Below are positions 34,538 to 43,464 of a DNA stretch of 64,000 nucleotides, in pieces (position 1 is the first letter of the stretch; each line of letters opens with the position of its first letter). A program made the position numbers and the translations under genes. The notes beneath the pieces were generated by a model. The model worked only from the letters and a program-made list of their open reading frames with translations. It was not told the DNA's origin and did no database searches. The stretch comes from RCC1774 sp050330855 (GTDB lineage Bacteria; Cyanobacteriota; Cyanobacteriia; Thermosynechococcales; Thermosynechococcaceae), in the NCBI GenBank assembly GCA_050330855.1, contig JBHJNL010000070.1, forward strand, positions 7,709-71,708, in the 5' to 3' direction.

Positions 34538-35806
34538 TTATAGACGGGGTTCAAGACGCAGGAGTTGTCCCTTGGGTGCATCGGTCAAGACGTATAGAAG
34601 CCCATCCGGCCCTTGGCGAACATCCCTGACCCGTTGGCCGATGTCGATTTTTTCTACTTCACGGACCGTCCCCTGCCCATCGACTTCAATCCGGCGAATA
34701 TCTTGACTCACCAGCCCTCCAGCAAATAAGTTGCCCTGCCACTGAGGAAAGCGATCGCCTCGATAGATGGCGAGGCCAGAGGGTGCAATGGCCGGAGTCC
34801 AAACGATTTTGGGATCTACCATGCCGGGTTTCGACTGCACAGGGGCCACGGGTTCACCGGTGCTATATTCTCGGCTGTGACTGACGAGCGGCCAGCCGTA
34901 GTTGGCCCCTGACCGGAGCTGATTGATCTCGTCCCCACCGCGAGAGCCATGCTCTGTTGCCCATATCTGTTTTGAGATCGCATCATAGGCCAGACCTTGA
35001 ATATTCCGATGACCATAGCTCCAGATCGCTGAAGGTCCATTGGTTCCAGCGATTTTCGGGTTGTCAGTCGGGATAGAACCATCGGCTTGAATCCGCACGA
35101 CTTTGCCCAGATAGCTCTCTAGATTTTGAGCCTGCAGCCGAATCAGGTCTCCTTCGACACTAACCGGCGGGTTGCCGCCATCGCCAAAGGAAACCAGTAG
35201 GGTTTCGTCGGGTAGCCACACTAACCGAGAGCCAAAGTGTTGTGCCGACGGCTTATCTGGAGCCGCTTCAAAAATAACCTGCCAGTTTTGCAGGGCTTCA
35301 CCATCAAACTGGGCGCGGGCAACGCGGGTGCGGTTGGCGTTGCGATCTCCATCGGCATAGGTAAAGTACACGAGCTGATTGTCTGCGAACTTCGGGTGCA
35401 GAGCAATATCGAGGAGGCCACCTTGCCCCATGGCAAAGATGGGGGGTAGTCCAGAAATCGATGTTGGCTGTAATGCCCCATTGCGGATGCGCCTCAAACG
35501 GCCGGCACGCTCGGTGACCAGAATGTCGCCATTGGGCAACCAAACCATGCCCCACGGATGCTCCAAGCCTGCCACCAACGACATGAGCTGATAGGTCGCC
35601 CCCTGAGCCACGAACTTAGGATTCGCTGACTGAGCTTCAGTAGAAGAAGCTGAATCAGAGGCTGGAACATTCGTCTGCAGTGTGTCTTCAACCCTGGCCT
35701 CGATTGGTTTGCAGGCCATTATCATGCAGCCCACCAGTAATAAAATTTGAGTGACCCAAACGCTCTGCTTCATATTCTTTAGTGATGATAAATGATTCAA
35801 CATCAA
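34538..35806 (-). CDS. PQQ-dependent sugar dehydrogenase family protein (GSDH), exported
   Basis: A 422-residue protein of the soluble glucose/sorbosone dehydrogenase family, a six-bladed beta-propeller that binds PQQ and oxidises sugars in the periplasm. Visible: LEHPWGMVWLPNGDILVTER (first blade), GGLLDIALHPKFADN, WSYGHRNIQGLAYD (His-Arg-Asn at the active site), ATEHGSRGGDEIN and YGWPLVSHS. An N-terminal hydrophobic segment ends in MIMAC, a possible lipobox. A shorter start (35773) gives the better signal peptide. Whether the host makes PQQ cannot be told here. Confidence 0.88.
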   Translation of the reverse strand: MMLNHLSSLKNMKQSVWVTQILLLVGCMIMACKPIEARVEDTLQTNVPASDSASSTEAQSANPKFVAQGATYQLMSLVAGLEHPWGMVWLPNGDILVTERAGRLRRIRNGALQPTSISGLPPIFAMGQGGLLDIALHPKFADNQLVYFTYADGDRNANRTRVARAQFDGEALQNWQVIFEAAPDKPSAQHFGSRLVWLPDETLLVSFGDGGNPPVSVEGDLIRLQAQNLESYLGKVVRIQADGSIPTDNPKIAGTNGPSAIWSYGHRNIQGLAYDAISKQIWATEHGSRGGDEINQLRSGANYGWPLVSHSREYSTGEPVAPVQSKPGMVDPKIVWTPAIAPSGLAIYRGDRFPQWQGNLFAGGLVSQDIRRIEVDGQGTVREVEKIDIGQRVRDVRQGPDGLLYVLTDAPKGQLLRLEPRL

Positions 35807-35913
35807 CTGAACCCCTGTTGCGTACAGGACGATAGGACAAAGTCAGGATGTTCGGTATGTCTGTATTTTACAGATAGCCTTTAGCTCGTGACAATCGCCT
35901 TGAAGTCATCGAT

Positions 35914-36549
35914 TCAATGACGTACATAGCGATACAAGCGATAGGCAAAGCGCGTTAAATTCAGAAATTGATAAGGAAATCTCACGGGTAGACGGGAGAG
36001 AATAGGCCTGTATAACAAGTCGTAGGCTTGTTTGAGATCTTCCCAAACCGAACATGGTTCTGGCTTCAGAAAGTCTGACAAATCAACAACCCGTCCTCTA
36101 CCTTGATCCATCATCAAGTTTTTTCCGTGGACATCGTGGGGATTTAACCCCACCGATCGCGCATAGTCTAGGGCTTCATCAATATCTCGGATCACTTGAG
36201 GGGGAATTTTCAGGCCTTGATGCAGACACTCATATAGGGTTACTCCATGCAGGCGCTTCAAAATAAGGAAGCCTTCTTCAGCATGAAAGCATTGAGAAAA
36301 AGCAGGATGCTCTCCCAAGCGACGATAGACCTCAACCTCTGCTTCAAACCCAGGTCGGCTGGGTGCGTAAATCTTGACGACGAGATTGGGGTAGTCAGGG
36401 TGGGCAACAACTGCAGCATAGTTCCCCGTGCCGACCAACAGCCAGGGTATAGGGAGATGATGAACGGCAATGGGGTTATGGGGATCAACACTTTCAAGTT
36501 GCAGTCGAGGCAATAGTTCTCGATGAATCAGCTCAATCGAGTTTTGCAT
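35914..36549 (-). CDS. Small protein-kinase-like protein
   Basis: A 211-residue cytosolic protein with reduced kinase features: GTGNYAAVVAHP (about 41-52, nucleotide loop), NLVVKIYAP (Lys near 58), EEGFLILKRLHG (hinge), NPHDVHGKNLMM (about 136-147, a HxDxxxxN-like catalytic loop in altered form) and GRVVDLSDFLKP (metal-binding Asp). It resembles short cyanobacterial Ser/Thr-kinase-like or sugar-kinase-like proteins with no regulatory domain. Substrate unknown. Monocistronic. Confidence 0.7.
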   Translation of the reverse strand: MQNSIELIHRELLPRLQLESVDPHNPIAVHHLPIPWLLVGTGNYAAVVAHPDYPNLVVKIYAPSRPGFEAEVEVYRRLGEHPAFSQCFHAEEGFLILKRLHGVTLYECLHQGLKIPPQVIRDIDEALDYARSVGLNPHDVHGKNLMMDQGRGRVVDLSDFLKPEPCSVWEDLKQAYDLLYRPILSRLPVRFPYQFLNLTRFAYRLYRYVRH

Positions 36550-36756
36550 TTCAGGGATTGCTCGCTACCCATACGGTGTAGTAGTAGATTTCTGCGTCTA
36601 GGACTTGTGGGTCTCGTAGAGTCATAGTTGAAAGATAAACGATCCCATTAGACCCTCCCTTGGCGACTTGTTAAATAGCACCCAGCCCTCCCTGTCAGTA
36701 GTCACGTTTTATAGAAAAGACTAAACTGAGCATATTCCCTTTGCAAAAGTTTACAC

Positions 36757-37443
36757 ATGAACCCTATGAACATCCGCATTGCCTCTTTCAGTCTGTTGGT
36801 CGGTGCCAGTCTCTTCGGCGTTAGCCTAGTGCAACCAGCATTCGCAGAGTCTTCGATGGACAGCTCAGCAACAACCTCAACGCTGCCACAGGAGATTGCC
36901 CAGGCGACTGGCGACATTGTTGACGTTGCCAGCGGTAATTCAGATTTCAGTACTTTGGTGCAAGCCGTCCAGGCGGCAGAACTTGTTGATGCCCTTAAGG
37001 CAGAGGGGCCAATCACGGTTTTTGCACCCACGAATGCAGCTTTTGCTGCTTTGCCGGAGGGTGTCTTAGACGCTTTACTCTTGGCAGAGAACCGGGATTT
37101 GTTGACTCAGGTTTTGAAATATCACGTTGTTTCAGGCAAGGTCGTCTCTGGTGATTTAAAAACAGGTAATGTTGAAACCTTAAATGGTGATTTGGCCGTT
37201 AAAGTCTCTCCAGAGGGCGTTGTAGTCAATGATGCAAGCGTTGTACAGGCTGATGTTGATGCAAGCAACGGTGTGATTCATGCCATCGACGGCGTCTTGG
37301 TTCCAGAAGGAGTGGTGGCAGAACTTCAATCTCGTACGGCTAGCGGTGGTACAGAAAAACCTGTTAGTGCAGAGGAACCTGCTAGCACCGAGGAAACGGT
37401 TAGTGCTGAAGAGACAGCTCCTCCTGTCCGTGCTCTTTGGTAG
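36757..37443 (+). CDS. Exported fasciclin (FAS1) domain protein
   Basis: A 228-residue protein with a signal peptide (about 1-31, ending AFAES) and one FAS1 domain (about 48-190): H1 box ITVFAPTNAAFAALPEGVLD, central YHVVSGKV and H2 box NGVIHAIDGVLVP. FAS1 proteins are extracellular adhesion modules. The C-terminal tail repeats Ser/Thr-Ala-Glu-Glu units (SAEEPASTEETVSAEE), an acidic low-complexity linker. Monocistronic. Confidence 0.92.
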   Translation: MNPMNIRIASFSLLVGASLFGVSLVQPAFAESSMDSSATTSTLPQEIAQATGDIVDVASGNSDFSTLVQAVQAAELVDALKAEGPITVFAPTNAAFAALPEGVLDALLLAENRDLLTQVLKYHVVSGKVVSGDLKTGNVETLNGDLAVKVSPEGVVVNDASVVQADVDASNGVIHAIDGVLVPEGVVAELQSRTASGGTEKPVSAEEPASTEETVSAEETAPPVRALW

Positions 37444-37957
37444 TTAGTAGGCTCAGGCCACTGTTCTAAAGAAGATAAAGATTTAGACTCTCTCTGTAAG
37501 CAGTATTGCCTTGCAGAGGGGGTCAAGGAATCAGTATCACCAATATACTCATGGGTTGGGGCGTTCGTGTCATCTAAGCCTTTATATATCCATCGCTATC
37601 GCTCTTCTTCTGACTGGAATTGAGGTATTCGGTACGACACCCTATCCAGAATAGGGACTCTTGCTGGCGTAGGAGAGTGTCTTTAGAAGAACTTTCTGCA
37701 ATGTTCTCAATTCGCCAACAGAATTATGTATTCGCAGGTGATACTGTGCCGCTACTACAGAACCTCTCCCCCAAGCCCTGGATACCCCCGATCCATGACC
37801 GATAGGGTCTAAAGGTGTCGAGTTTACGACTGAAGTTGCCACTCACTGATCCAGGCACACCGCCGGGACATGCTTACTGGAGTGGGCCACGATACGGAGT
37901 AAGACGGCAAGGAGACTTCGCTATACTCAAGGTGTTGAACATTACTAATCGTCAGCA
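37444..37957. other. Long intergenic region
   Basis: About 510 bp between the fasciclin gene and a toxin-antitoxin neighbourhood. Short open frames occur on both strands (about 37620-37805 plus, 37824-38009 minus) but their residues look non-coding. I see no RNA gene. It is a boundary between core genes and a more variable segment. Confidence 0.4.
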
Positions 37958-38293
37958 ATGACGAATGTTTCTTTCTCCAAAAAGTTAGTAGAACTTGGCG
38001 AGGTGACACCAGTCATTGTGACAATTGCTGTATTGAGACAAACGCCAACTGAGATAGCAGAAAGAACAGCGATAGAGTTCCAGGATGGGTTTGACGATTT
38101 AGATTATCTTGTTTTCTCAAGGCTGCAGTTACCCTCAGGCGAACCTACGAAACTTGTTTATCATCAGAATTCTCCTCAGCCAGGGACTGAAGTTTGTGTC
38201 GTCCCAGAGGAGCCAGATTCTGAAAGCGTGATTGTAGAGGTGATGCGGCAGCTTCAGCTATCCGCTTCTGAACTGTTGTGGATGCATCCGTAG
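37958..38293 (+). CDS. Hypothetical protein (111 aa)
   Basis: I do not recognise this protein. It is acidic, soluble, with a predicted beta-rich first half (VTPVIVTIAVLRQ, LDYLVFSRLQLPSG) and a C-terminal helix (IVEVMRQLQLSASELLW). It lies 43 bp upstream of the fused antitoxin gene on the same strand and may be co-transcribed with the toxin-antitoxin pair, though it does not resemble either partner. Confidence 0.5.
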   Translation: MTNVSFSKKLVELGEVTPVIVTIAVLRQTPTEIAERTAIEFQDGFDDLDYLVFSRLQLPSGEPTKLVYHQNSPQPGTEVCVVPEEPDSESVIVEVMRQLQLSASELLWMHP

Positions 38294-38336
38294 GCGGTAG
38301 ATATTCGATGTAGGTGTTAGGGAATAAAGTAAGACA

Positions 38337-39185
38337 ATGCATACTCTCTCAATTCAGCTTCCTGATGATGTCTTTACCACGCTGCATAAAGATCCTGAAA
38401 AGCTCGCTCAGGAAATGCGAATTGCGGCTGTTGTGAAGTGGTATGAGCTTGGCGAAGTCTCGCAAGGTAAAGCGGCTGAAATCGCTGGACTAACGCGATC
38501 AGGATTCATTGATGCCTTGGTCCGGTATAAAGTCTCGCCTTTCCAATGCACCGGAGAAGAACTGACAGAAGAACTTGAAAGCTTCGGAAATAGCAAAGCC
38601 TGTGTAGATTTTCTCGAAAGCATACAGCTAAAGACTGAAAGAAATAGAAAATCTTCAGCACTCATCAAACTGTCAAGAAAAGATCAGCTTTGTCTACTAA
38701 TGTCTTTAATAAGGCAGTACCGCCGTTATAGAAAGAGCAAATATAGAAAATTTAAGCATAAGTCGAAAAGACCAGGGGAAGCCTTCCTAGAAGAGAGACA
38801 AGTCCTAGTGGATTATCTCAGCTTGTTCTCAACAGAAGCATTAAAATGCTATCTCATAGAAGATCTCTACTTTGTGATAGATATCCAAGTCCCTATACCA
38901 CTTCTTTCACAGATTTACAGCCTCCTAAGCCTGCTCTTTAAATTTGATAAAACTTTGGAGAAAATTTTGATTGAGCAAGCTATCCTCATCAAGGAAGTCC
39001 AAAATCAGTCAAGCCGTTCTGCTGCGAACACTCGTCAAGTTAAGTCTGAGACTCAACAGCACCCTTGGATGGAGTTCTCAGGTATGTATCGAGATAATCC
39101 ACTCTTTGAAGAGGTTTTAACAGAAATTGATAGATATCGAGAACAGCTCGATCATGAAGAAAACCAGTCTTCGATTCAAACGTAG
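38337..39185 (+). CDS. UPF0175-domain antitoxin fused to a long insert and a VapB-like tail
   Basis: A 282-residue protein. Residues 1-82 are a UPF0175 domain (LSIQLPDDVF, AAVVKWYELGEVSQGKAAEI, GLTRSGFIDAL), normally a whole antitoxin of about 80-90 residues with a winged-helix-like DNA-binding part. Residues about 83-240 are Lys/Arg/Leu-rich and helical, with no family I recognise. Residues about 243-275 (FSGMYRDNPLFEEVLTEIDR) look like the C-terminal tail of antitoxins that plug PIN toxins. The PIN toxin gene follows 11 bp after its stop. The AT content of the middle part is higher than that of its neighbours, suggesting a separate origin. Confidence 0.7.
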   Translation: MHTLSIQLPDDVFTTLHKDPEKLAQEMRIAAVVKWYELGEVSQGKAAEIAGLTRSGFIDALVRYKVSPFQCTGEELTEELESFGNSKACVDFLESIQLKTERNRKSSALIKLSRKDQLCLLMSLIRQYRRYRKSKYRKFKHKSKRPGEAFLEERQVLVDYLSLFSTEALKCYLIEDLYFVIDIQVPIPLLSQIYSLLSLLFKFDKTLEKILIEQAILIKEVQNQSSRSAANTRQVKSETQQHPWMEFSGMYRDNPLFEEVLTEIDRYREQLDHEENQSSIQT

Positions 39186-39196
39186 GTTTAATAACC

Positions 39197-39637
39197 TTGT
39201 GGATTCTTGACACTGATCACATCTCTCTTTTTCAAAGGGGGCATCCTTCTGTGAACCAGCATGTCAGCACTGTGGGGTTTGAGAACCTGACCGTGACAGT
39301 TGTGACGCTTGAAGAACAAATTCGGGGGTGGCTAAACTTGATCCGTCGCGAGTCGGGTTCCGAAAAGGTTATTTGGGCTTATTCAGGACTTGAAGATGCC
39401 GTACTGTTCTTTAACCGCATTGAGGTGCTTTCGTTTAGTGAAGTTGCATGCAGCATTTACAGCAACTTGAGACAGAAGAAGGTTAGAGTTGGCACCCAGG
39501 ATTTACGTATCGCTTCAATCACACTATCCGTAAATGGCACGTTGGTAACCCGTAACCGTCGAGACTTTGAGAAAATACAAGGACTGAGGTTTGACGATTG
39601 GACAGTTGGAGAACCAATCCAAAGCAACAACTCCTAA
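39197..39637 (+). CDS. VapC-type PIN-domain toxin
   Basis: A 146-residue PIN RNase. Acidic residues of the active site: WILDTDHISLF (Asp near 5 and 7), VTLEEQIRGW (Glu), GTQDLRIASI (Asp near 102) and a final TRNRRDFEKIQGL. The start is TTG (39197), directly encoding MWILDTD; no ATG is available at the right place, and ATG starts further in would remove the first catalytic Asp. It is downstream of its presumed fused antitoxin and converges with the ChlH-like gene, overlapping it by 4 bp (39634-39637). Confidence 0.88.
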   Translation: MWILDTDHISLFQRGHPSVNQHVSTVGFENLTVTVVTLEEQIRGWLNLIRRESGSEKVIWAYSGLEDAVLFFNRIEVLSFSEVACSIYSNLRQKKVRVGTQDLRIASITLSVNGTLVTRNRRDFEKIQGLRFDDWTVGEPIQSNNS

Positions 39638-42600
39638 ACTTTGACGCCTTCTAGTTTTTCATCCGTTTGCTCATACAAAGCCCGGAGTTGCTCCAGCTTT
39701 TCTTCATCAGGCTCCCAAAAGCCGCGACCGTTGGCCTCTAGCATTCGCCCAACAATGTTGCGGAAGGCTTCAGGGTTCGCCTCACGCAGCTTATTCGCCA
39801 TCTCAGCATCTAGGGCGTAGGTCTCAGCCGCTTGGTCATACACCCAATTCTCTTTGAAATCAGTGGTGCCGCCCCAGCCAATTAAAGCCGTCATCCGCTG
39901 TGAGATTTCGTAGGCTCCCCCTGAGCCTTGCTCTGCCATTGCATCAGCCCACTTGGGGTTGAGGAGCTTGGTGCGATACTCCATGCGTAGGAGTGACTCT
40001 AATTTGCGAGGGGTGGTGTCTTTAGAGAAGCTTTCGACAAAGTTAGCGTTCACTTTCTTGCCCCGCTGCTGTTCAGCCGCTCGCTTCAGGCCACCTGTGT
40101 TCGCATAGTACTCTTGAATATCGGTGAGGCCGTACTCGACAGAGTCGATCTCTTGGATGATATCTGAGGTGCTTTTGAGCAGCGTTTGCAAAATTTCGGG
40201 GCGGGCTTGGCCTTTGTCTTGCCGACCGTAGCTGAAGGAGTTGCGATCGCGCCATGTCTCCCCCAATTCTTCTCCCGTCTCCCAACTCGAATCGGTGACC
40301 CGATCGTTCACGAGTGAGCCAAAATCTCCAGAGGGGTTAGAGAATAACCGAGCTGAAGAATTCTCGATGCCCTTGGCCTCCAGCTCTAGAGCATGTTTGC
40401 GAATGTAGTTTTGTGCCTTCTGCTCATCGGCAGCAGCGGCTCGCTGAAACAGATCGTCGAGTAGCTCAATAATATTGACAAAGCTATCCCTAAAAATCCC
40501 AGACAGGTTACCGAGGACATCAATGCGAGGATGATCGAGTTCATCTAAGGGAATCAGCTCATACCTCACAATCCGGCCTGTTCCTTCCTTCACAGGCCGA
40601 GCGCCGACTAGCTCTAGCAAAATGCCGAGGGATTCTCCTCGGGTCTTGATAGCATCTAATCCCCACAGCATCACCGCCACGGTTTCAGGATAGTGGCCGT
40701 TTTCTTCTAAGCTTTGGGCAATAATTTTTTTCGCTATTTCTCGACCTCGTTCATAGGCCGCTGGCGACGGCATCCGGTAGGGATCGAGGGCATGGATGTT
40801 GCGGCCTGTGGGCAAGACACCAGGACCATCTCTGAGCAAATCTCCGCCCGGAGCTGGGGGAATATATTCACCATTAAGTCCCCGCAATAGATTGGTGAGT
40901 TCGTCGCCGGTTTGGGCCAAGAGAGAGCGAATCTCGATCGCTTCTTCAAGTTTGGGAGTGCTGCCGTTGAGCTGGAATGTTTCGTAGAGCTGGTCTGCTG
41001 GGGTGCCTTGGGAGATGGATGCGATCGCATCCCCCGGCAACTCTTCCCCAAAATAAGCGCTGAGATAGCTCTCTAACTGGTCAGCATTGGGCGACTGGCC
41101 CAACACATGCAATCCCGAAGAAAATAGCCGCGTCTCCAGCTCTTGCAAATAGGCGTAGAGCTTCACTAGATAGTGATTGAATGCATCGGCACTAAATAGA
41201 TTGGCATTCTCAGAACTAAACGCAATTCCCAGCTTCTTTGCCTCTTCCAGGGGACAATCTGCATCCACGCCTGAATCCACAATCTTTTTGCAAATGGCTT
41301 CCTTGAGCGCATAGTTCTTCTCAGGATCTTCTCGGTACTCTTGAATTAGCTCTCGCAGTGCCGCTAGTTCTTTATATAACTCCGCTCGACCGTAGGGCGG
41401 CACATTGTGCGACACCAGCACCCCATAACCACGTCGCTTTGCCAGCATCGACTCCGACGGATTATTGGCGGCATAAACATACAGGTGCGGAATCTCTCCC
41501 AACAACACATCCGGCCAGGAATATCCGGTATTGCCCAGCGGTGAACCGGGTAGCCATTCCACCGTGCCGTGCATCCCAAAATGAATCATGGCATCCGCCC
41601 GAAACTCATTCTGGAGCCATTTATAAAAGGCTGCATACTGCGGGTGAGGCGTCATATCACGCTCAAACATGAGCCGCATCGGGTCGCCTGAGATGCCTAG
41701 GGGCGGCTGGACGCCAATCCAGATATTGCCGAGCTGTACTCCGCCCAGCAAAAACTCATCGCCTAGGGTTTTGATGCCGCTGCTGGTGAGGGAATTCCAT
41801 TGTTTTTCAATGCGCTTAGTGAGCAGATAGCCCAGCCATTTTTCAAGCTGATGAGCCTTGACCTTGGTTTGCTGACCTGAGGTGGTGGATGCGATCGCAT
41901 CTGCATCCGCTGCCCGCACCTGATCAATCAGCGTTTCGCCATCTTTTGGCAAATCCCCCACTGTGTAGCCCTGATCTTTGAGAGATTGAAGCAGCTTCAG
42001 CAAAGATTTCGGAACATTCAGCAACGCCGCCGTTCCAGTCGCCCCATATCCCGGCGGAAACCCATAGAGCATAATCGCCAATTTCCGTTCTGCCGTCGGC
42101 GTTTGACGCAGCGCAATCCACCGCTTCAGTCGGCCCGTGAGTCGATCCACTCGTTCTGGCACCAAATAGATATCATTACCGACTAGCCCACCTAAAGGAA
42201 TCGTATCGATCGCACCGTCCAGCTCTGGCAGCGCATAGAGAACAACACTCTGTAAACCGCCAATACCCTGTCGAGTCCAGGAATGAATATCTTGAATCAA
42301 CAGCGGAGCCGCCACTAAATAAGGAATATTCTTAGCGGTCAAAATTGTCTTCGCCACCTCTACCTGGCGTCCGGCCTCCATTGAACCGGCAGGGCCACCC
42401 ACGAGCGGAAAGCCAATGGTGGACACAATGGCATCTACACAGGCCGCTTGATCCGAGAGCGACTTAATGACTCGATTGTCCTGCTGACGCTGCTCTTGTT
42501 CATAGGTAGTGGTCAATAAATCTCGAACGGCAACATGTCCTTCAACCCCATTAATAAAGATAGGCAGCGGGATTAAGCCTGCCGATTCAAACTTACGAAC

Positions 42601-43386
42601 CAGTTGGGGGATGTAGGGCTGCTGGGTAATCACGTGTTTACGGTAGAGCAGAATCCCCACCACAGGCGACTGAGCAGAGAGCGCTTCGGGAGCCGTACTG
42701 AGCTGACACCGCTGTTGACGGAACCACTGCAAATATTCCAATGGGGATTCAAAATAGCCCTCATAGTCTGGATGCAGAAGACCCAGATTGGGCGTCTCTT
42801 GGGGCGCTGGAATCTCGCCAATCTCCAGGCTCAAATACTTTTCTGCAAGGGTCCAGCACATCGCGGCGACGTTCTCGGAGCCGCCGGCATTCCAGTAGCC
42901 GTAGATGATCAGCCAGTTTCGCAGATCTTGAACTTTCTTGACGGGCACATACTTTAAAAGCTTGGGTCCGGCTTTCAGAAAGCTAAGATAGCCAGCTAGC
43001 TTATCTTCTTCTTTGCCGCTGCTGAATTTGCTCAGGATAAATTTGACGGGCTTGGGCATGCCCTTGGGCTGATCGCCGATCGCAAACTTGCCGATCTGGG
43101 TCAGGCTCATCAGCTCTAGGGCAGATTCAAACACAAGGCGAATGGGAATGTGCTGGACTCTCTCCCTGAGCCAAAGCACCTGATCGTAGTCAAACAGCAG
43201 GCTACCGAAAAAGACGTCGGCACCCTTGAGGGTTTGAGTGATGCGGTCAGGGTCTGTGGTGATATCGCGATCGCTGAACACACAAATTTCGAGGTCTGGA
43301 CATCTTGCCTGGGCTAGCTCAGCAGCTTGACAGTAGAGATCTTTATTAAAGGATTCAAATCCAGCAATGAGAACAATGCGCGCCAT
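39634..43386 (-). CDS. chlH: Magnesium-chelatase H-subunit family protein (ChlH/BchH; sometimes annotated CobN)
   Basis: A 1250-residue porphyrin-binding chelatase subunit. The N-terminal region (DVFFGSLLFDYDQVLW, LVFESALELMSLTQIG, LRNWLIIYGYWNAGGSENV) is ChlH-like, and the catalytic core is intact (WIGVQPPLGISGDPMRLMFE, HFGMHGTVEWLPGSPLG, YVYAANNPSESMLAKRRGYG). Normally it loads Mg into protoporphyrin IX with ChlI and ChlD. Cyanobacteria commonly encode a main ChlH of about 1330 residues plus a second form near 1250 that is often called CobN; by length this is more likely the second. No chlI, chlD or cobalamin gene is nearby. Confidence 0.85.
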   Translation of the reverse strand: MARIVLIAGFESFNKDLYCQAAELAQARCPDLEICVFSDRDITTDPDRITQTLKGADVFFGSLLFDYDQVLWLRERVQHIPIRLVFESALELMSLTQIGKFAIGDQPKGMPKPVKFILSKFSSGKEEDKLAGYLSFLKAGPKLLKYVPVKKVQDLRNWLIIYGYWNAGGSENVAAMCWTLAEKYLSLEIGEIPAPQETPNLGLLHPDYEGYFESPLEYLQWFRQQRCQLSTAPEALSAQSPVVGILLYRKHVITQQPYIPQLVRKFESAGLIPLPIFINGVEGHVAVRDLLTTTYEQEQRQQDNRVIKSLSDQAACVDAIVSTIGFPLVGGPAGSMEAGRQVEVAKTILTAKNIPYLVAAPLLIQDIHSWTRQGIGGLQSVVLYALPELDGAIDTIPLGGLVGNDIYLVPERVDRLTGRLKRWIALRQTPTAERKLAIMLYGFPPGYGATGTAALLNVPKSLLKLLQSLKDQGYTVGDLPKDGETLIDQVRAADADAIASTTSGQQTKVKAHQLEKWLGYLLTKRIEKQWNSLTSSGIKTLGDEFLLGGVQLGNIWIGVQPPLGISGDPMRLMFERDMTPHPQYAAFYKWLQNEFRADAMIHFGMHGTVEWLPGSPLGNTGYSWPDVLLGEIPHLYVYAANNPSESMLAKRRGYGVLVSHNVPPYGRAELYKELAALRELIQEYREDPEKNYALKEAICKKIVDSGVDADCPLEEAKKLGIAFSSENANLFSADAFNHYLVKLYAYLQELETRLFSSGLHVLGQSPNADQLESYLSAYFGEELPGDAIASISQGTPADQLYETFQLNGSTPKLEEAIEIRSLLAQTGDELTNLLRGLNGEYIPPAPGGDLLRDGPGVLPTGRNIHALDPYRMPSPAAYERGREIAKKIIAQSLEENGHYPETVAVMLWGLDAIKTRGESLGILLELVGARPVKEGTGRIVRYELIPLDELDHPRIDVLGNLSGIFRDSFVNIIELLDDLFQRAAAADEQKAQNYIRKHALELEAKGIENSSARLFSNPSGDFGSLVNDRVTDSSWETGEELGETWRDRNSFSYGRQDKGQARPEILQTLLKSTSDIIQEIDSVEYGLTDIQEYYANTGGLKRAAEQQRGKKVNANFVESFSKDTTPRKLESLLRMEYRTKLLNPKWADAMAEQGSGGAYEISQRMTALIGWGGTTDFKENWVYDQAAETYALDAEMANKLREANPEAFRNIVGRMLEANGRGFWEPDEEKLEQLRALYEQTDEKLEGVKV

Positions 43387-43464
43387 ACCTTTAGCCAGAA
43401 ACAGATGATCTAGATAGATCTTAATGTTTTTTAACAGATGGCGTCATCCCCTAGCCCTAACCGT

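Noticed and set aside
37620..38009. Open frames in the long intergenic region
   Set aside because: Residues are low in hydrophobic core patterning and overlap each other on opposite strands; no start site or family resemblance.
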